From: Actinocorallia sp039871655
GTDB lineage: Bacteria > Actinomycetota > Actinomycetes > Streptosporangiales > Streptosporangiaceae
Direction of reading: 5' to 3'
DNA length: 64,000 nucleotides
Assembly: GCF_039871655.1 (NCBI RefSeq)
Contig: NZ_JBDPLZ010000002.1
Span: 558,001 to 622,000, forward strand
Below are positions 45,844-54,156 of this stretch, one piece after another. Every line of letters begins with the position of its first letter. Within the stretch, counting starts at the first letter, position 1. The position numbers were made by a program, and so were the translations under genes. The notes below the pieces were generated by a model. That model searched no databases. It had not been told where the DNA came from and saw only the letters and a program-made list of their open reading frames with translations.

Positions 45844-46712
45844 AGAGACTTCCGCTGTGGGGCGCCCTCGTGGCGCTGGTGCTCGTGGCCCTGTCCGCCG
45901 TGTGGTGGGGCAGGCTGCCCGCCGCCATGGCCGTGCACTGGAACGCGGCGGGCGAGCCCGACGGCTCCCTGCCCAAGGCGGCGGCGCTGGCCCTCCCGCT
46001 CGTGCTCTGGGTCGTCGGGGTCGTGTTCGGACGCAGGACGCCGCCCGTCGCGGCGGCCTTCGCCGTCCTGGCGCTCCTGCTGCAGGGCCTGACCGTCTGG
46101 GCGAATCTCGACCGGGCGGACTGGCACGACGCCCGCCCCCTGGCCGTGTGGATGCCCGTCCTGCTGATCGTGCTGCCGCTGCTGGGCGGCTGGCTGGGCC
46201 TCCGGTTCACCATGGTCCGGGACGCCCCGCCCGCGCCTGCCGAGACCCTGGACCTTCCCGAAGGGGAACGGGCGGTGTGGGTCTCCCGCTACACCAGCCC
46301 GATGCTGCTCGCCTCGGGCTGCCTGGCCCTTGCCGCCGGCGCGGTCGCGCTACTGCCCGGAAGGTCGGTGGGCCCCGTCTCCCCGGTGCTGCTCGTCGTC
46401 GGGTTCCTCCTGCTGCTGTTCAGCAGTGTCCGGGTCCAGGTGAGCGAGCAGGGAGTGGCCGTCGCCTACGGCCCCTGGTCGTTCCCGGTCTGGCGCAGGC
46501 GGCTGTCGGCGATCGCCTCCGCGCGGACGGAGAAGGTGAGCCCCTTCCAGGTCGGCGGCTGGGGCCTGCGGGGGCTGCCGGGCAGGGCCACGCTGATGTT
46601 GCGCGGCGGGGAGTGCCTGGTGCTGGAGTACCCGAACGGCGGCAGGTTCGCCATCAGCGTGGACGGCGCCGCCGACGGCGCGGCCCTCATCAACACCCTG
46701 AAGAACCGCTGA
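45840..46712 (+). CDS. DUF1648 membrane protein
   Basis: The 290-residue protein starts at GTG 45840 (GTGA overlap with gntR). It has an N-terminal DUF1648 unit (LPAAMAVHWNAAGEPDGSLPKAAAL) with three or four membrane helices, two more helices at about 153-195, and a C-terminal soluble beta-rich part (SSVRVQVSEQGVAVAYGPWSFPVWRRRLSAI in parts: VRVQVSEQGVAVAYG). GntR/DUF1648 pairs recur in Gram-positives and may sense membrane-active compounds. The function is not established. Confidence 0.75.
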   Translation: MKRLPLWGALVALVLVALSAVWWGRLPAAMAVHWNAAGEPDGSLPKAAALALPLVLWVVGVVFGRRTPPVAAAFAVLALLLQGLTVWANLDRADWHDARPLAVWMPVLLIVLPLLGGWLGLRFTMVRDAPPAPAETLDLPEGERAVWVSRYTSPMLLASGCLALAAGAVALLPGRSVGPVSPVLLVVGFLLLLFSSVRVQVSEQGVAVAYGPWSFPVWRRRLSAIASARTEKVSPFQVGGWGLRGLPGRATLMLRGGECLVLEYPNGGRFAISVDGAADGAALINTLKNR

Positions 46713-46789
46713 ACCATGGGTTCCGACGTGCTCTGACCGGGGTTGGTAGCGTTGGCCGATCACCCGGCCGCCGATGTGAGAGCCCTCCT

Positions 46790-47614
46790 GTGATCCTGCC
46801 CGTGTCCGCCGGCGAGCGAGCCGGTACGAGCCCGTACGTCAGCATCACCACCGACTTCGGCGCCGCCTATACCGGTATCTGCGCCGGAGTCGTCGCCCGC
46901 ATCGCGCCGACCGCCCGCGTCCAGGTGCTCAGCGACGAGGTGAGCAAGTACGCGGTCGTCGAAGGCGCGCTGCTGCTGGAGCAGGCGCTCCCTCATCTGC
47001 CGGTGGGCGTCCATCTGGCGGTCGTGGATCCCGGAGTCGGCACTCTCCGGCATCCGGTGGCCGTGCGCACCGGCCGCGGGGACTTCCTCGTCGGCCCCGA
47101 CAACGGGCTGCTCGTTCCGGCGGCCGAGGCCCTCGGCGGGGTGGCCGAGGCGCGGATCCTGGACAACCCCGGGTTGCGGCTGCCCGCGCTCTCCAGCACC
47201 TTCCACGGCCGGGACCTCTTCGCCCCGGCCGCCGCGCATCTGGCCAACGGCGTCCCCCTCGGCGAGTTCGGTCCGGAACTGCGGCCGAGCCCCCTGGAGA
47301 TCCCGGAGCCGGTCCCGGGGGAGGGCGAGCTGAGCGTGGCCGTGCTCTACCCCGACGACTTCGGCAGCCTGATCCTCGGTGCGTTCCCGAGGGATCTGGC
47401 TGCCGTGTTCGGTCCGTTGGAGTACGGCACGGCGCTGGACGTGGCGGGCACCCGCGTGCGCTGGGCGGAGACCTTCGGCGACGTGGCGGAGGGAGAGCCC
47501 CTGCTGTTCGCCGACTCCTCGGGGCGGCTGGCACTGGGCGTCAACCTGGGGTCGGCCGCGGCCCGCTTCGGCCTGTCCGCGGGCAGAACCGTGACCTTGC
47601 GTCATGCCGGGTGA
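46790..47614 (+). CDS. SAM hydrolase (DUF62, SAM-dependent halogenase-like)
   Basis: The 274-residue protein matches the fluorinase/chlorinase superfamily: VSITTDFG near the N-terminus, GVHLAVVDPGVGT, FLVGPDNGLL, STFHGRDLFAPAAAHLA and a C-terminal barrel (YPDDFGSLILGAF). The Asp-Arg-His set of the hydroxide-using members (TTDFG, FHGRDLF) is present, so it probably converts SAM to adenosine and methionine rather than halogenating. The 23-residue insertion that marks true fluorinases is not seen. GTG 46790 is the likely start; GTG 46802 is an alternative. Confidence 0.82.
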   Translation: MILPVSAGERAGTSPYVSITTDFGAAYTGICAGVVARIAPTARVQVLSDEVSKYAVVEGALLLEQALPHLPVGVHLAVVDPGVGTLRHPVAVRTGRGDFLVGPDNGLLVPAAEALGGVAEARILDNPGLRLPALSSTFHGRDLFAPAAAHLANGVPLGEFGPELRPSPLEIPEPVPGEGELSVAVLYPDDFGSLILGAFPRDLAAVFGPLEYGTALDVAGTRVRWAETFGDVAEGEPLLFADSSGRLALGVNLGSAAARFGLSAGRTVTLRHAG

Positions 47615-47636
47615 AGCTGGACTTTCTGCCGGAGCA

Positions 47637-47675
47637 CGGCTCCCAGGATCAGATCTTCACGACCCCTGGGAGCCG
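47637..47675. terminator. Bidirectional terminator
   Basis: An 11-bp stem (47637-47647 with 47665-47675) with a 17-base loop that contains AGATCT lies between the convergent SAM hydrolase and SGNH genes. Confidence 0.7.
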
Positions 47676-47694
47676 CGTACCCGGGAGTTCCCGG

Positions 47695-48309
47695 TCAGGT
47701 CGCGCTGACCCGGCCGACGGAATGCGCCGCGAGCCTGCGGAGGCTCTCCTCGGCGACGATCGCGTGCCCCTTGGCGTTCAGATGGATCCGGTCGCCGGCG
47801 TAGATGGACGGGTCGGTCCCGGCGGGGTGCCGGCTGAAGTCGACGAACACGGCGCCCCGTAGCGCGGAGATCTCTTTCGTCAGCCGGTTGAGCTCGCGCA
47901 GCCGGGGCGCGAAGACCTCCTGGAAGCGCCGCCCGGCCAGCCCGGCGTCGACGTTGTCGAACAGGCCGAGGGTCAGGACGTCCGCGCCGACCTCGCGGAA
48001 GGAGCCGACCATGAGGTCGAGTTCGGCGGCCAGCGCGTCGGCGTCGAACTCGTCCTGGAAGGCGTCGTTGCCCCCGCAGACGACGATCGCCAGGTCGGGC
48101 AGGAAGGCCAGCGCGGGCAGCAACTGCTCCTCCCGCACCTGCCGGGCCGTCAGGTCGCGCCGTCCGAGGTTGAGGGTGCGGGTGCCGAGCTCCCGGGTGA
48201 TCCGGTCGGTCCAGGACAGGTCCTCGTAGCCTTCGGCCGGTTCCCGGACGCCCGCGGCGATGCTGTCTCCGACCACTGCCAGTTTCGTCCATCGGGTCAT
48301 GCCGGTCAT
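47695..48309 (-). CDS. SGNH/GDSL-type hydrolase
   Basis: The 204-residue cytoplasmic protein has the four SGNH blocks: GDSIAAG with the nucleophile Ser (about residue 16), Gly in the RTLNLGRRD region, GGNDAFQ, and the late DRIHLNAKGH with Asp and His. It is an esterase or lipase of unknown substrate. AAGGAG precedes the ATG at 48309, which overlaps the MFS stop (ATGA). Pairing with an exporter under TetR control suggests that both act on one compound. Confidence 0.87.
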   Translation of the reverse strand: MTGMTRWTKLAVVGDSIAAGVREPAEGYEDLSWTDRITRELGTRTLNLGRRDLTARQVREEQLLPALAFLPDLAIVVCGGNDAFQDEFDADALAAELDLMVGSFREVGADVLTLGLFDNVDAGLAGRRFQEVFAPRLRELNRLTKEISALRGAVFVDFSRHPAGTDPSIYAGDRIHLNAKGHAIVAEESLRRLAAHSVGRVSAT

Positions 48310-49670
48310 GCGGGTGCTCCTTCTCGTGCGGCGGTGGAAACAGCGGGGACGGCCGTCCGCAGCCCGAGCCCCGCGAGGAGGGCGAGCGCGCAGACGATCG
48401 CGCAGTAGGCGTAGACGGTGGTGAACTCCTCGGCGCCGGCCCGCGGGCCGGACAGCAGCGCGGCCAGGACCGCGGTGCCGAGCGCGCCGCCGAGCTGCCG
48501 GGCGGTGGTGTTGAGTCCGGTGGCCCCGGCGAACCGGACGGGGGCGACGGACAGGGCGGCCGAGCCGGCCGTGCCGGTGGCCAGGGCGCCCATGCCGATG
48601 CCGATCAGCAGACCGCAGGGCAGCCAGAAGGCCAGGAACCGGGGCTCTTCGGGAAGCGCGCGCCAGGTCCAGACGGCGGTGCCGAGCATGACGAGCGAGC
48701 CGGTGAGGATGGCGGTGCGCGGGGCGGCCAGCCGTCCCATGAGCACCGAGGCGACGGCCGCGCTGACCGCGCCGGGGGTCATCGCCAGCCCGGCCTCCAG
48801 CTCCGAGTAGCCCCACATGCGGGTGAGGACCAGGACTCCGACGAGCATCCACGGGAAGAAGGCGGCGCCGTAGAAGAACGAGACCACGTTGGTGACGGCG
48901 AAGTCCCGGTTGCGCCACAGCGAGATCTCCATGGCGGGCACGGGGTGGCGGGCCGAGCGGGTGAGGGCCAGCGCGACGGCGGCGGCCCCGCCGAGCAGCG
49001 CGGCCAGGACGCGCGGGTCCGACCAGCCGAGGTCCGGCCCCTGGCTGACGGCCAGGGCGAGCACGCCGAGGCCGCCGCCGAGCAGGACGGTGCCCAGGAC
49101 GTCGGGGAGGCGGCCTTCGCCCGGTTCGGGGGCGAGGCCTCGGGCCGTCCAGAAGAGGGCGAGGCCCAGCGGGATGTTGATGAAGAAGAGCGCCCGCCAG
49201 TCCAGGAGGTCGACCAGGACTCCGCCGACGGACGGTCCGACGGCGGCGGCGAGCGCGGCCGAGGCGCTCCACAGGCCGATCGAGCGGGCCCGCTTCTCGG
49301 GCGGGGTGCCGTGCAGCAGGACGGCCAGCGAGACGGGGACCATCGCGGCCGCGCCCGCGCCCTGGACGGTCCGCGCGGCGAGCAGCGCCGGCAGGTTCGG
49401 GGCGAGGACGCAGGCCAGGGAGGCGAGGGTGAACACGCCGATCCCGGCGCGGTAGAGCCGCCGCCGCCCGAGCAGGTCGGCGAGCCGCCCGGCGGGGGCG
49501 AGCAGGGCGGCGAACGACACGGCGTAGAGGGTGACGATCCAGGTGAGCCCGCTGATCGTGGCGCCGTCGAAGTCGCGCTGGAGGTCTGGGAAGGCCAGGT
49601 TGGTCACGGTGGCGTCGAGCATCGCCAGGAAGGTGGCTCCCGCCGCGAGCGGCAGGATGCGTGCGGTCAT
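48306..49670 (-). CDS. MFS drug exporter, DHA2-like
   Basis: The 454-residue protein has 13-14 membrane helices and the MFS signatures: LDATVTNLAFPDLQRD in helix 1, LAPAGRLADLLGRRRLYRAGI (motif A is GRLADLLGRRR) and AARTVQGAGAAAMVPVSLAVL (motif B/C region). It resembles EmrB/QacA multidrug exporters. The ATG at 49670 follows GGGAG. It is divergent from a TetR regulator and followed by a coupled SGNH hydrolase, so it probably exports an inducer of that regulator. Confidence 0.87.
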   Translation of the reverse strand: MTARILPLAAGATFLAMLDATVTNLAFPDLQRDFDGATISGLTWIVTLYAVSFAALLAPAGRLADLLGRRRLYRAGIGVFTLASLACVLAPNLPALLAARTVQGAGAAAMVPVSLAVLLHGTPPEKRARSIGLWSASAALAAAVGPSVGGVLVDLLDWRALFFINIPLGLALFWTARGLAPEPGEGRLPDVLGTVLLGGGLGVLALAVSQGPDLGWSDPRVLAALLGGAAAVALALTRSARHPVPAMEISLWRNRDFAVTNVVSFFYGAAFFPWMLVGVLVLTRMWGYSELEAGLAMTPGAVSAAVASVLMGRLAAPRTAILTGSLVMLGTAVWTWRALPEEPRFLAFWLPCGLLIGIGMGALATGTAGSAALSVAPVRFAGATGLNTTARQLGGALGTAVLAALLSGPRAGAEEFTTVYAYCAIVCALALLAGLGLRTAVPAVSTAAREGAPA

Positions 49671-49688
49671 GCGATCTCCCAAGTAATA

Positions 49689-49756
49689 GTACGAACGGTC
49701 GTACGATTTCTTTTCCCGGGAGGTCTTGTCAAGTGACCGAACGAACGATCGGTCGT
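49689..49756. promoter_or_regulatory. Two TetR operators in the divergent promoter
   Basis: ACGAACGGTCGT (49691-49702, within GTACGA-ACGG-TCGTAC) and ACGATCGGTCGT (49745-49756) are near-identical inverted repeats 54 bases apart. The second overlaps the TATTCT -10 of the tetR gene. Confidence 0.75.
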
Positions 49757-49767
49757 ATTCTTTGGGC

Positions 49768-50385
49768 ATGACCACTGACGGCAGGCTGCTGCGCGGAGAG
49801 CAGACAAGGCGGCTCATCCTCGAGCGCGCGCTGGACATCGCCTCGGCGGAGGGGCTGGAGGGCCTGTCCATCGGACGGCTGGCGGGCGATCTGTCGCTCT
49901 CCAAGAGCGGGCTCTTCGCCCATTTCGGCTCCAAGGAGGAACTCCAGCTCGCGACCGTCGAGGCCGCCCGCGAGGCCTTCGTCGAACAGGTCGTGAAGCC
50001 GGCCCGCTCCGTCGAGCCGGGCCTCGCCCGCATCGAGGCGCTGATCGGCAACTGGCTCGACTACGTCGAACGCCGGGTCTTCCCCGGCGGCTGCATCCTC
50101 TACTCCATCAGCGCCGAGTACGACGCCCGGCCCGGCAGGGTCCGCGACGCCGTCGCCGCTTCCCTCGACGCGTGGCGGGACTACCTGCGCCACACCATCC
50201 GGGAGGCCGTCTCGCTGGGCGAGCTGCGCTCCGACACCGACCCCGAGCAGCTCCTCTTCGAGCTCACGTCCTATGTCTGGCAGGCGTGCGGCACCGCCGT
50301 CCTCTACGACGACGACACGTTCTTCGGCAGAGCCCGCGAGGCCGTCGCCGTCCGGCTCCAGCGGGCTCTGCCGCGGCCCGCCTAA
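49768..50385 (+). CDS. TetR-family regulator of the MFS/SGNH operon
   Basis: The 205-residue protein has the TetR recognition domain (LSIGRLAGDLSLSKSGLFAHFGSKEEL in parts: LSLSKSGLFAHFGSK) and the TetR_C domain with GGCILYSISAEYDARPG. TATTCT (49756-49761) lies six bases before the ATG and no ribosome-binding site exists, so the mRNA is probably leaderless. An operator overlaps this promoter, as expected for autoregulation. Its TAA overlaps the stop of the convergent acyltransferase gene. Confidence 0.88.
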   Translation: MTTDGRLLRGEQTRRLILERALDIASAEGLEGLSIGRLAGDLSLSKSGLFAHFGSKEELQLATVEAAREAFVEQVVKPARSVEPGLARIEALIGNWLDYVERRVFPGGCILYSISAEYDARPGRVRDAVAASLDAWRDYLRHTIREAVSLGELRSDTDPEQLLFELTSYVWQACGTAVLYDDDTFFGRAREAVAVRLQRALPRPA

Positions 50386-51770
50386 TCCGCCGCGGGGGCC
50401 TTGAGCAGTTCGGCGATCCCCTCGCCGATCCCGGCGGTGAACACCTCGATGTCCGGCTGGCCGTCGAAGTCGGCGCTCACCCCGAAGTTCAGCCACCCGT
50501 CGTAGCTGAAGATCGCGGTGCCGACCTGGATGCCCCCGGTCAACGGCACGTAGGGGAACAGGCCGTCGATACGGCGGCCGAGCACGTACAGGGGGAAGTC
50601 CGGGCCCGGCACGTTGGTGGTGATCGTCTGGATGATCGGGTTGAGCATCCGGATCGGGATCCGGGCGCCCAGCGCCAGCAGGGCCGGGGCCACGGCCGCG
50701 TCGGTGACCCTGGTGAGCTTGGCGCCGATGACCTCCTGGCTGGTGGCCTTGAGGTCCTCGGTCTGCTCGCGGATCAGCCGGTAGCGCTCGGCGGGGTCGG
50801 CCACGCCGACCGGGAGGTTGACGAAGATGGCCGACACCCGGTTGTTGAGCGCGCCCCGCTCGTCGGCGGTCCTGACGGACACCGGGACCCCCGAGCGCAC
50901 GACCATGTCGGGCTTCAGCGCGTTCCGCCCGGCGAGCTGCTCGCGGAAACCCCGCGTGACGGAGGCGAGGACCACGTCGTTGACGGTTCCCCCGTGCCTC
51001 TTGCGGATCCGCTGCGCGTCGTCCAGCGGGGCGCTGACCCACGACCACCGCCGGTGCGGCCCGATCGGCCCGTTGAGCACGCTGGCGGACCTGCGGGTGA
51101 AGCGGGACAGCTGGCGGACGACCCCGCCCGCGTAGTCGAGCAGCTGCGGGGTCCGGCCCAGAGACGAGGCCAGGTGCGGCAGCGAGGAGACCAGCCGGAG
51201 CGGCTGGAGCGTGTTGTCCACCAGGGCCTCGCCGAACAGCCGCAACGAGGACGGTCCGGGGTGGGGGACCCACTCCTCGGCGGGCTGCTCCGGCTGGGGG
51301 GCGTCGGGGTCGAGGTCGAACATCGAGGCGATGAGGTCCATGCCCGCGACTCCGTCGACCATGCAGTGGTGGACCTTGCCGATGAGGGCCCATCTGCCGC
51401 CCTCCAGGCCCTCGACCAGCCACAGTTCCCACAGCGGCTTCTTGGGGTCGAGCCGCTGGGCGATGATCCGGCCCGCGAGGTTGCGCAGCTGGTCCATGGT
51501 GCCGGGCGCCGGGACGGCGGTGTGCCGGACGTGGTACAGGATCTGGAAGTGTGGATCGTCCACCCAGACGGGGCGTCCCAGGTGGAGCGGCACGGAGCGG
51601 ACCCGCTGCCGGTAGCGTTCGATGGAGGGCAGCTTGGAGGCGACGAGTCTGACGATGTCGCCGTAGCCGGGCACCGGACCTTCCAGGATGATCGCGGCCG
51701 CCACGTGCAGGGGCGTGTTCTCGTCCTCGATCAGGTAGAAGCTGGCGTCCAGTCCGCTCATTCGCTGCAC
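50382..51770 (-). CDS. Wax ester synthase/diacylglycerol acyltransferase
   Basis: WS/DGAT enzymes join acyl-CoA to diacylglycerol or fatty alcohol and make storage triacylglycerol or wax ester. The 462-residue protein has the active-site motif HHCMVDGVAGM at about residues 134-144, the N-terminal MSGLDASFYLIEDENTPLHVA, RKRHGGTVNDVVLA and the ND/NVPGP C-terminal motif TTNVPGPDFPLYVLG. It follows the LprG-like and MFS genes on the same strand after a 116-base gap. TACATT (51813-51808) may be its own -10. Confidence 0.93.
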   Translation of the reverse strand: MQRMSGLDASFYLIEDENTPLHVAAAIILEGPVPGYGDIVRLVASKLPSIERYRQRVRSVPLHLGRPVWVDDPHFQILYHVRHTAVPAPGTMDQLRNLAGRIIAQRLDPKKPLWELWLVEGLEGGRWALIGKVHHCMVDGVAGMDLIASMFDLDPDAPQPEQPAEEWVPHPGPSSLRLFGEALVDNTLQPLRLVSSLPHLASSLGRTPQLLDYAGGVVRQLSRFTRRSASVLNGPIGPHRRWSWVSAPLDDAQRIRKRHGGTVNDVVLASVTRGFREQLAGRNALKPDMVVRSGVPVSVRTADERGALNNRVSAIFVNLPVGVADPAERYRLIREQTEDLKATSQEVIGAKLTRVTDAAVAPALLALGARIPIRMLNPIIQTITTNVPGPDFPLYVLGRRIDGLFPYVPLTGGIQVGTAIFSYDGWLNFGVSADFDGQPDIEVFTAGIGEGIAELLKAPAAD

Positions 51771-51886
51771 GATGTTCCGTTCCTCCCCGGCCGCCGGTCC
51801 TGGGTGAAATGTAGTAAGGCAATTACGTACGGCCAGGATGAGAAGTAATCACTCGCCGTAGGACCTTGGCAACGGGGTGACGGTGT

Positions 51887-53386
51887 TCAGACGGCGAACT
51901 CCTTGGCCGGATGCGGCAGGTCGGACGGCGGCCTCCGCAGGCTCGCAGCCACCACCGCGCCGAGCAGGCAGAGCCCCGAGGTGATGAGGAAGATCTCGCG
52001 GTACTCGGTGTGCAGCGCCTCGCGCAGACCCGCCTGGTACACCTCGAACTCGGCCTTGAAGTTCGGATTCCCGAAGGGGAGCGGAACCGTCAACTCGGCC
52101 GTCAGCGACTGCAAACGGTGGAAACCGTAGGCCGACAGAGCAGAGATACCCAGCAACATCCCCATCATGCGGGAGACCACGACGGAAGCGGAGGCCACGC
52201 CGTGCTGCCCGGCGGGGACCAGCCGCAGGACCGCCGAGGAGACCGGCGCGATGGCCAGGCCCAGGCCGGTCCCGGCCAGCGCCAGGTCGACGTCCATGCG
52301 CGGCAGCGGACCGTAGGACGCGGCCGCGGGATCCAGCGGCCACCCGGAGACCAGCAGGTAGCCGATCGCGGCCAGCGCCATCCCGGCCACCAGTGGCCAG
52401 CGGTCGCCGTACCGGTGGGCGACGAACCCGCCCGCGACGGCGGCGAGCGCCAGCGCGACCAGGAACCGGGCCAGCAGGAACGCCCCCTCGGCGGAGGTCC
52501 GCCCCAGCAGGGTGGTGGCGATCAGCTGGACGTCCACCAGGGTGACCATCAGCGCCGCGCCGGACAGCAGGCTGACGGCCAGGACGGCGAACACCGGGCT
52601 CTTGCGCACCCCGGTCAGGTCGAGCAGCCGGGACTTCGCCCGCGCCTCCCACACCCCGAACAGGACGAGCAGCACCACCCCGCCCGCGATCATCTGCGCG
52701 CCGCCGGGCGGCAGGACGCCGTACTCCGGCTCCTCGTTGTAGGTGCCGACGACCAGCAGGCCGAGCCCGCCGGCCAGCAGCAGCCCGCCCGGGACGTCCA
52801 CCCGGCCCGGAGCGGCCGGGCGGGTCGGCGGGACGGTGAAGTGGATCGCGGCCATCGCGGCCAGCACCAGCGGCACGTTCACCCAGAAGACGCCGCGCCA
52901 GCCGATCAGCGCGGCCAGCCCCGCCCCGTACAGCGGGCCCAGGACGCTGCCCAGCTCCTGGACGGCTCCGACGGCGCCCAGCACGACCGTCCGGCGCCGT
53001 TCGGACCACAGGTCGCCGGCGAGCGCCATCGTGATGGGCAGCAGCGCGCCGCCCGCGACGCCCTGGACGACCCGTCCCGCCACGAGCAGGGAGAACTGCT
53101 CGGCGGCGGCGGTGACGGCGGAGCCGAGGGCGAACGCCACCAGGCAGGCGTGCAGGACCGCCCGGCGGCCGAAGCGGTCCGACAGCTGGCCCAGCAGCGG
53201 CATCGCCGCCACGTAGCCGAGCAGGAAGCCGGTGATGACGGGGGTGATGCGCTCGGGGCGGTTGGCGGGTATGCCCAGGTCCTTCGTCATCTCGAGCAGG
53301 ACGGTGACGATGACGTAGGCGTCGAGAGAGGCCAGCAGGACGATGGCCCCGCCGGCCCCGATCGCCAGGCGGCGTCGGCTGCGCAC
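51887..53386 (-). CDS. MFS exporter resembling P55 (Rv1410c)
   Basis: The 499-residue protein has about 14 helices, with LASLDAYVIVTVLLEM, LLGQLSDRFGRRAVLHACL (motif A GQLSDRFGRR) and GRVVQGVAGGALLPITMALAGD. A loop between helices 11-12 carries a region rich in charged residues, and the final external loop (NPNFKAEFEVYQAGLREALHTEYRE) is amphipathic. It starts with GTG 53386, three bases after the LprG-type gene. This lipoprotein/transporter pair matches the mycobacterial LprG-P55 system for moving triacylglycerol to the outer envelope. Confidence 0.86.
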   Translation of the reverse strand: MRSRRRLAIGAGGAIVLLASLDAYVIVTVLLEMTKDLGIPANRPERITPVITGFLLGYVAAMPLLGQLSDRFGRRAVLHACLVAFALGSAVTAAAEQFSLLVAGRVVQGVAGGALLPITMALAGDLWSERRRTVVLGAVGAVQELGSVLGPLYGAGLAALIGWRGVFWVNVPLVLAAMAAIHFTVPPTRPAAPGRVDVPGGLLLAGGLGLLVVGTYNEEPEYGVLPPGGAQMIAGGVVLLVLFGVWEARAKSRLLDLTGVRKSPVFAVLAVSLLSGAALMVTLVDVQLIATTLLGRTSAEGAFLLARFLVALALAAVAGGFVAHRYGDRWPLVAGMALAAIGYLLVSGWPLDPAAASYGPLPRMDVDLALAGTGLGLAIAPVSSAVLRLVPAGQHGVASASVVVSRMMGMLLGISALSAYGFHRLQSLTAELTVPLPFGNPNFKAEFEVYQAGLREALHTEYREIFLITSGLCLLGAVVAASLRRPPSDLPHPAKEFAV

Positions 53387-53388
53387 GG

Positions 53389-54045
53389 CTACTGCTCCGG
53401 CGCCTTGATCACGGGGTCGGCGTTGAAGTCGTCGAAGGCCAGGGTCGCCGACCCGCCTTCCAGGTCCATCCGGACCCTGGTGAGCCGCTTGTCGTCCTCG
53501 TCGATCCACACGGCGCCCTTGAGGGTGCCCGCGACCTTGACCCCCAGCCCCGCGACGGCGGTGCCGGGCAGGGTGGCGGAGATCTTGACCGCTCCGTCCT
53601 CACGGGTCTCGGCCTTGGCGTCGGTGGCCTGGGTGAGCAGCAGCGGGATGCCGCGCTCGGGGTCGAGGATCGCCGACGGGTCCAGGAGCTGGGTGACCGT
53701 CGCCCTGTCGGTCTTCTGGTAGCCGCCCATGAGGTTGTAGTAGAGGTCCGGGCCGACCAGGACGAACTTGGCCTGGACGGTGAAACCGGCCTGGGTGGCG
53801 GTGAGGTCGCCCTGGGCGTCGCCGTTCCGCAGCAGTTGGCCGTTCATCGCCTGCACCGGGATCCCCGAGGGGGTGCCCTCGGTGGTCAGCGCGAACCCGA
53901 CGCTGGTGACGTCCTTCATGGCCGTGGCGGACTGCTGCAGCAACGTCTTGGCGTCGGGCAGCGGGCCGGACCCGTCCGCCGAACTGCAACCGGACATCAG
54001 GGCCACGGCGAGGACCGCCGCCAGGAGGGTGCGAAGTCGGGACAT
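53389..54045 (-). CDS. LprG/LppX-family lipoprotein
   Basis: The 218-residue protein has a lipoprotein signal ending LMSGC and a beta-sandwich domain of the LppX_LprAFG family: AMKDVTSVGFALTTEG, GDLTATQAGFTVQAKFVLVGPDLYYNL and VWIDEDDKRLTRVRMDLEGG. LprG binds lipids in a hydrophobic pocket and passes them from the membrane to the outer layers. It starts at ATG 54045 after TAGGCT (54058-54053) and seven bases, suggesting a leaderless transcript. A palindrome lies over the -35 region. It is the first gene of the lipoprotein-exporter operon. Confidence 0.87.
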   Translation of the reverse strand: MSRLRTLLAAVLAVALMSGCSSADGSGPLPDAKTLLQQSATAMKDVTSVGFALTTEGTPSGIPVQAMNGQLLRNGDAQGDLTATQAGFTVQAKFVLVGPDLYYNLMGGYQKTDRATVTQLLDPSAILDPERGIPLLLTQATDAKAETREDGAVKISATLPGTAVAGLGVKVAGTLKGAVWIDEDDKRLTRVRMDLEGGSATLAFDDFNADPVIKAPEQ

Positions 54046-54060
54046 GGCGGTGAGCCTAGC

Positions 54061-54076
54061 CACTTGGCCCCAAGTG
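54061..54076. promoter_or_regulatory. Palindrome over the lprG-like promoter
   Basis: CACTTGG-CC-CCAAGTG is a perfect 7-2-7 palindrome just upstream of the TAGGCT -10 element. It is a likely operator for the lipid-export operon. Confidence 0.6.
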
Positions 54077-54156
54077 AGGACAGATCTCCGGTGCGGAGTT
54101 CTCGGTAGGCCCGACGGGGGACCGGCGCCCCGTTCGCATCCCTCCCGGGGATGACC

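Noticed and set aside
46790..47614. True fluorinase
   Set aside because: The fluorinase-specific insertion is absent and the residues match the hydroxide-using branch.
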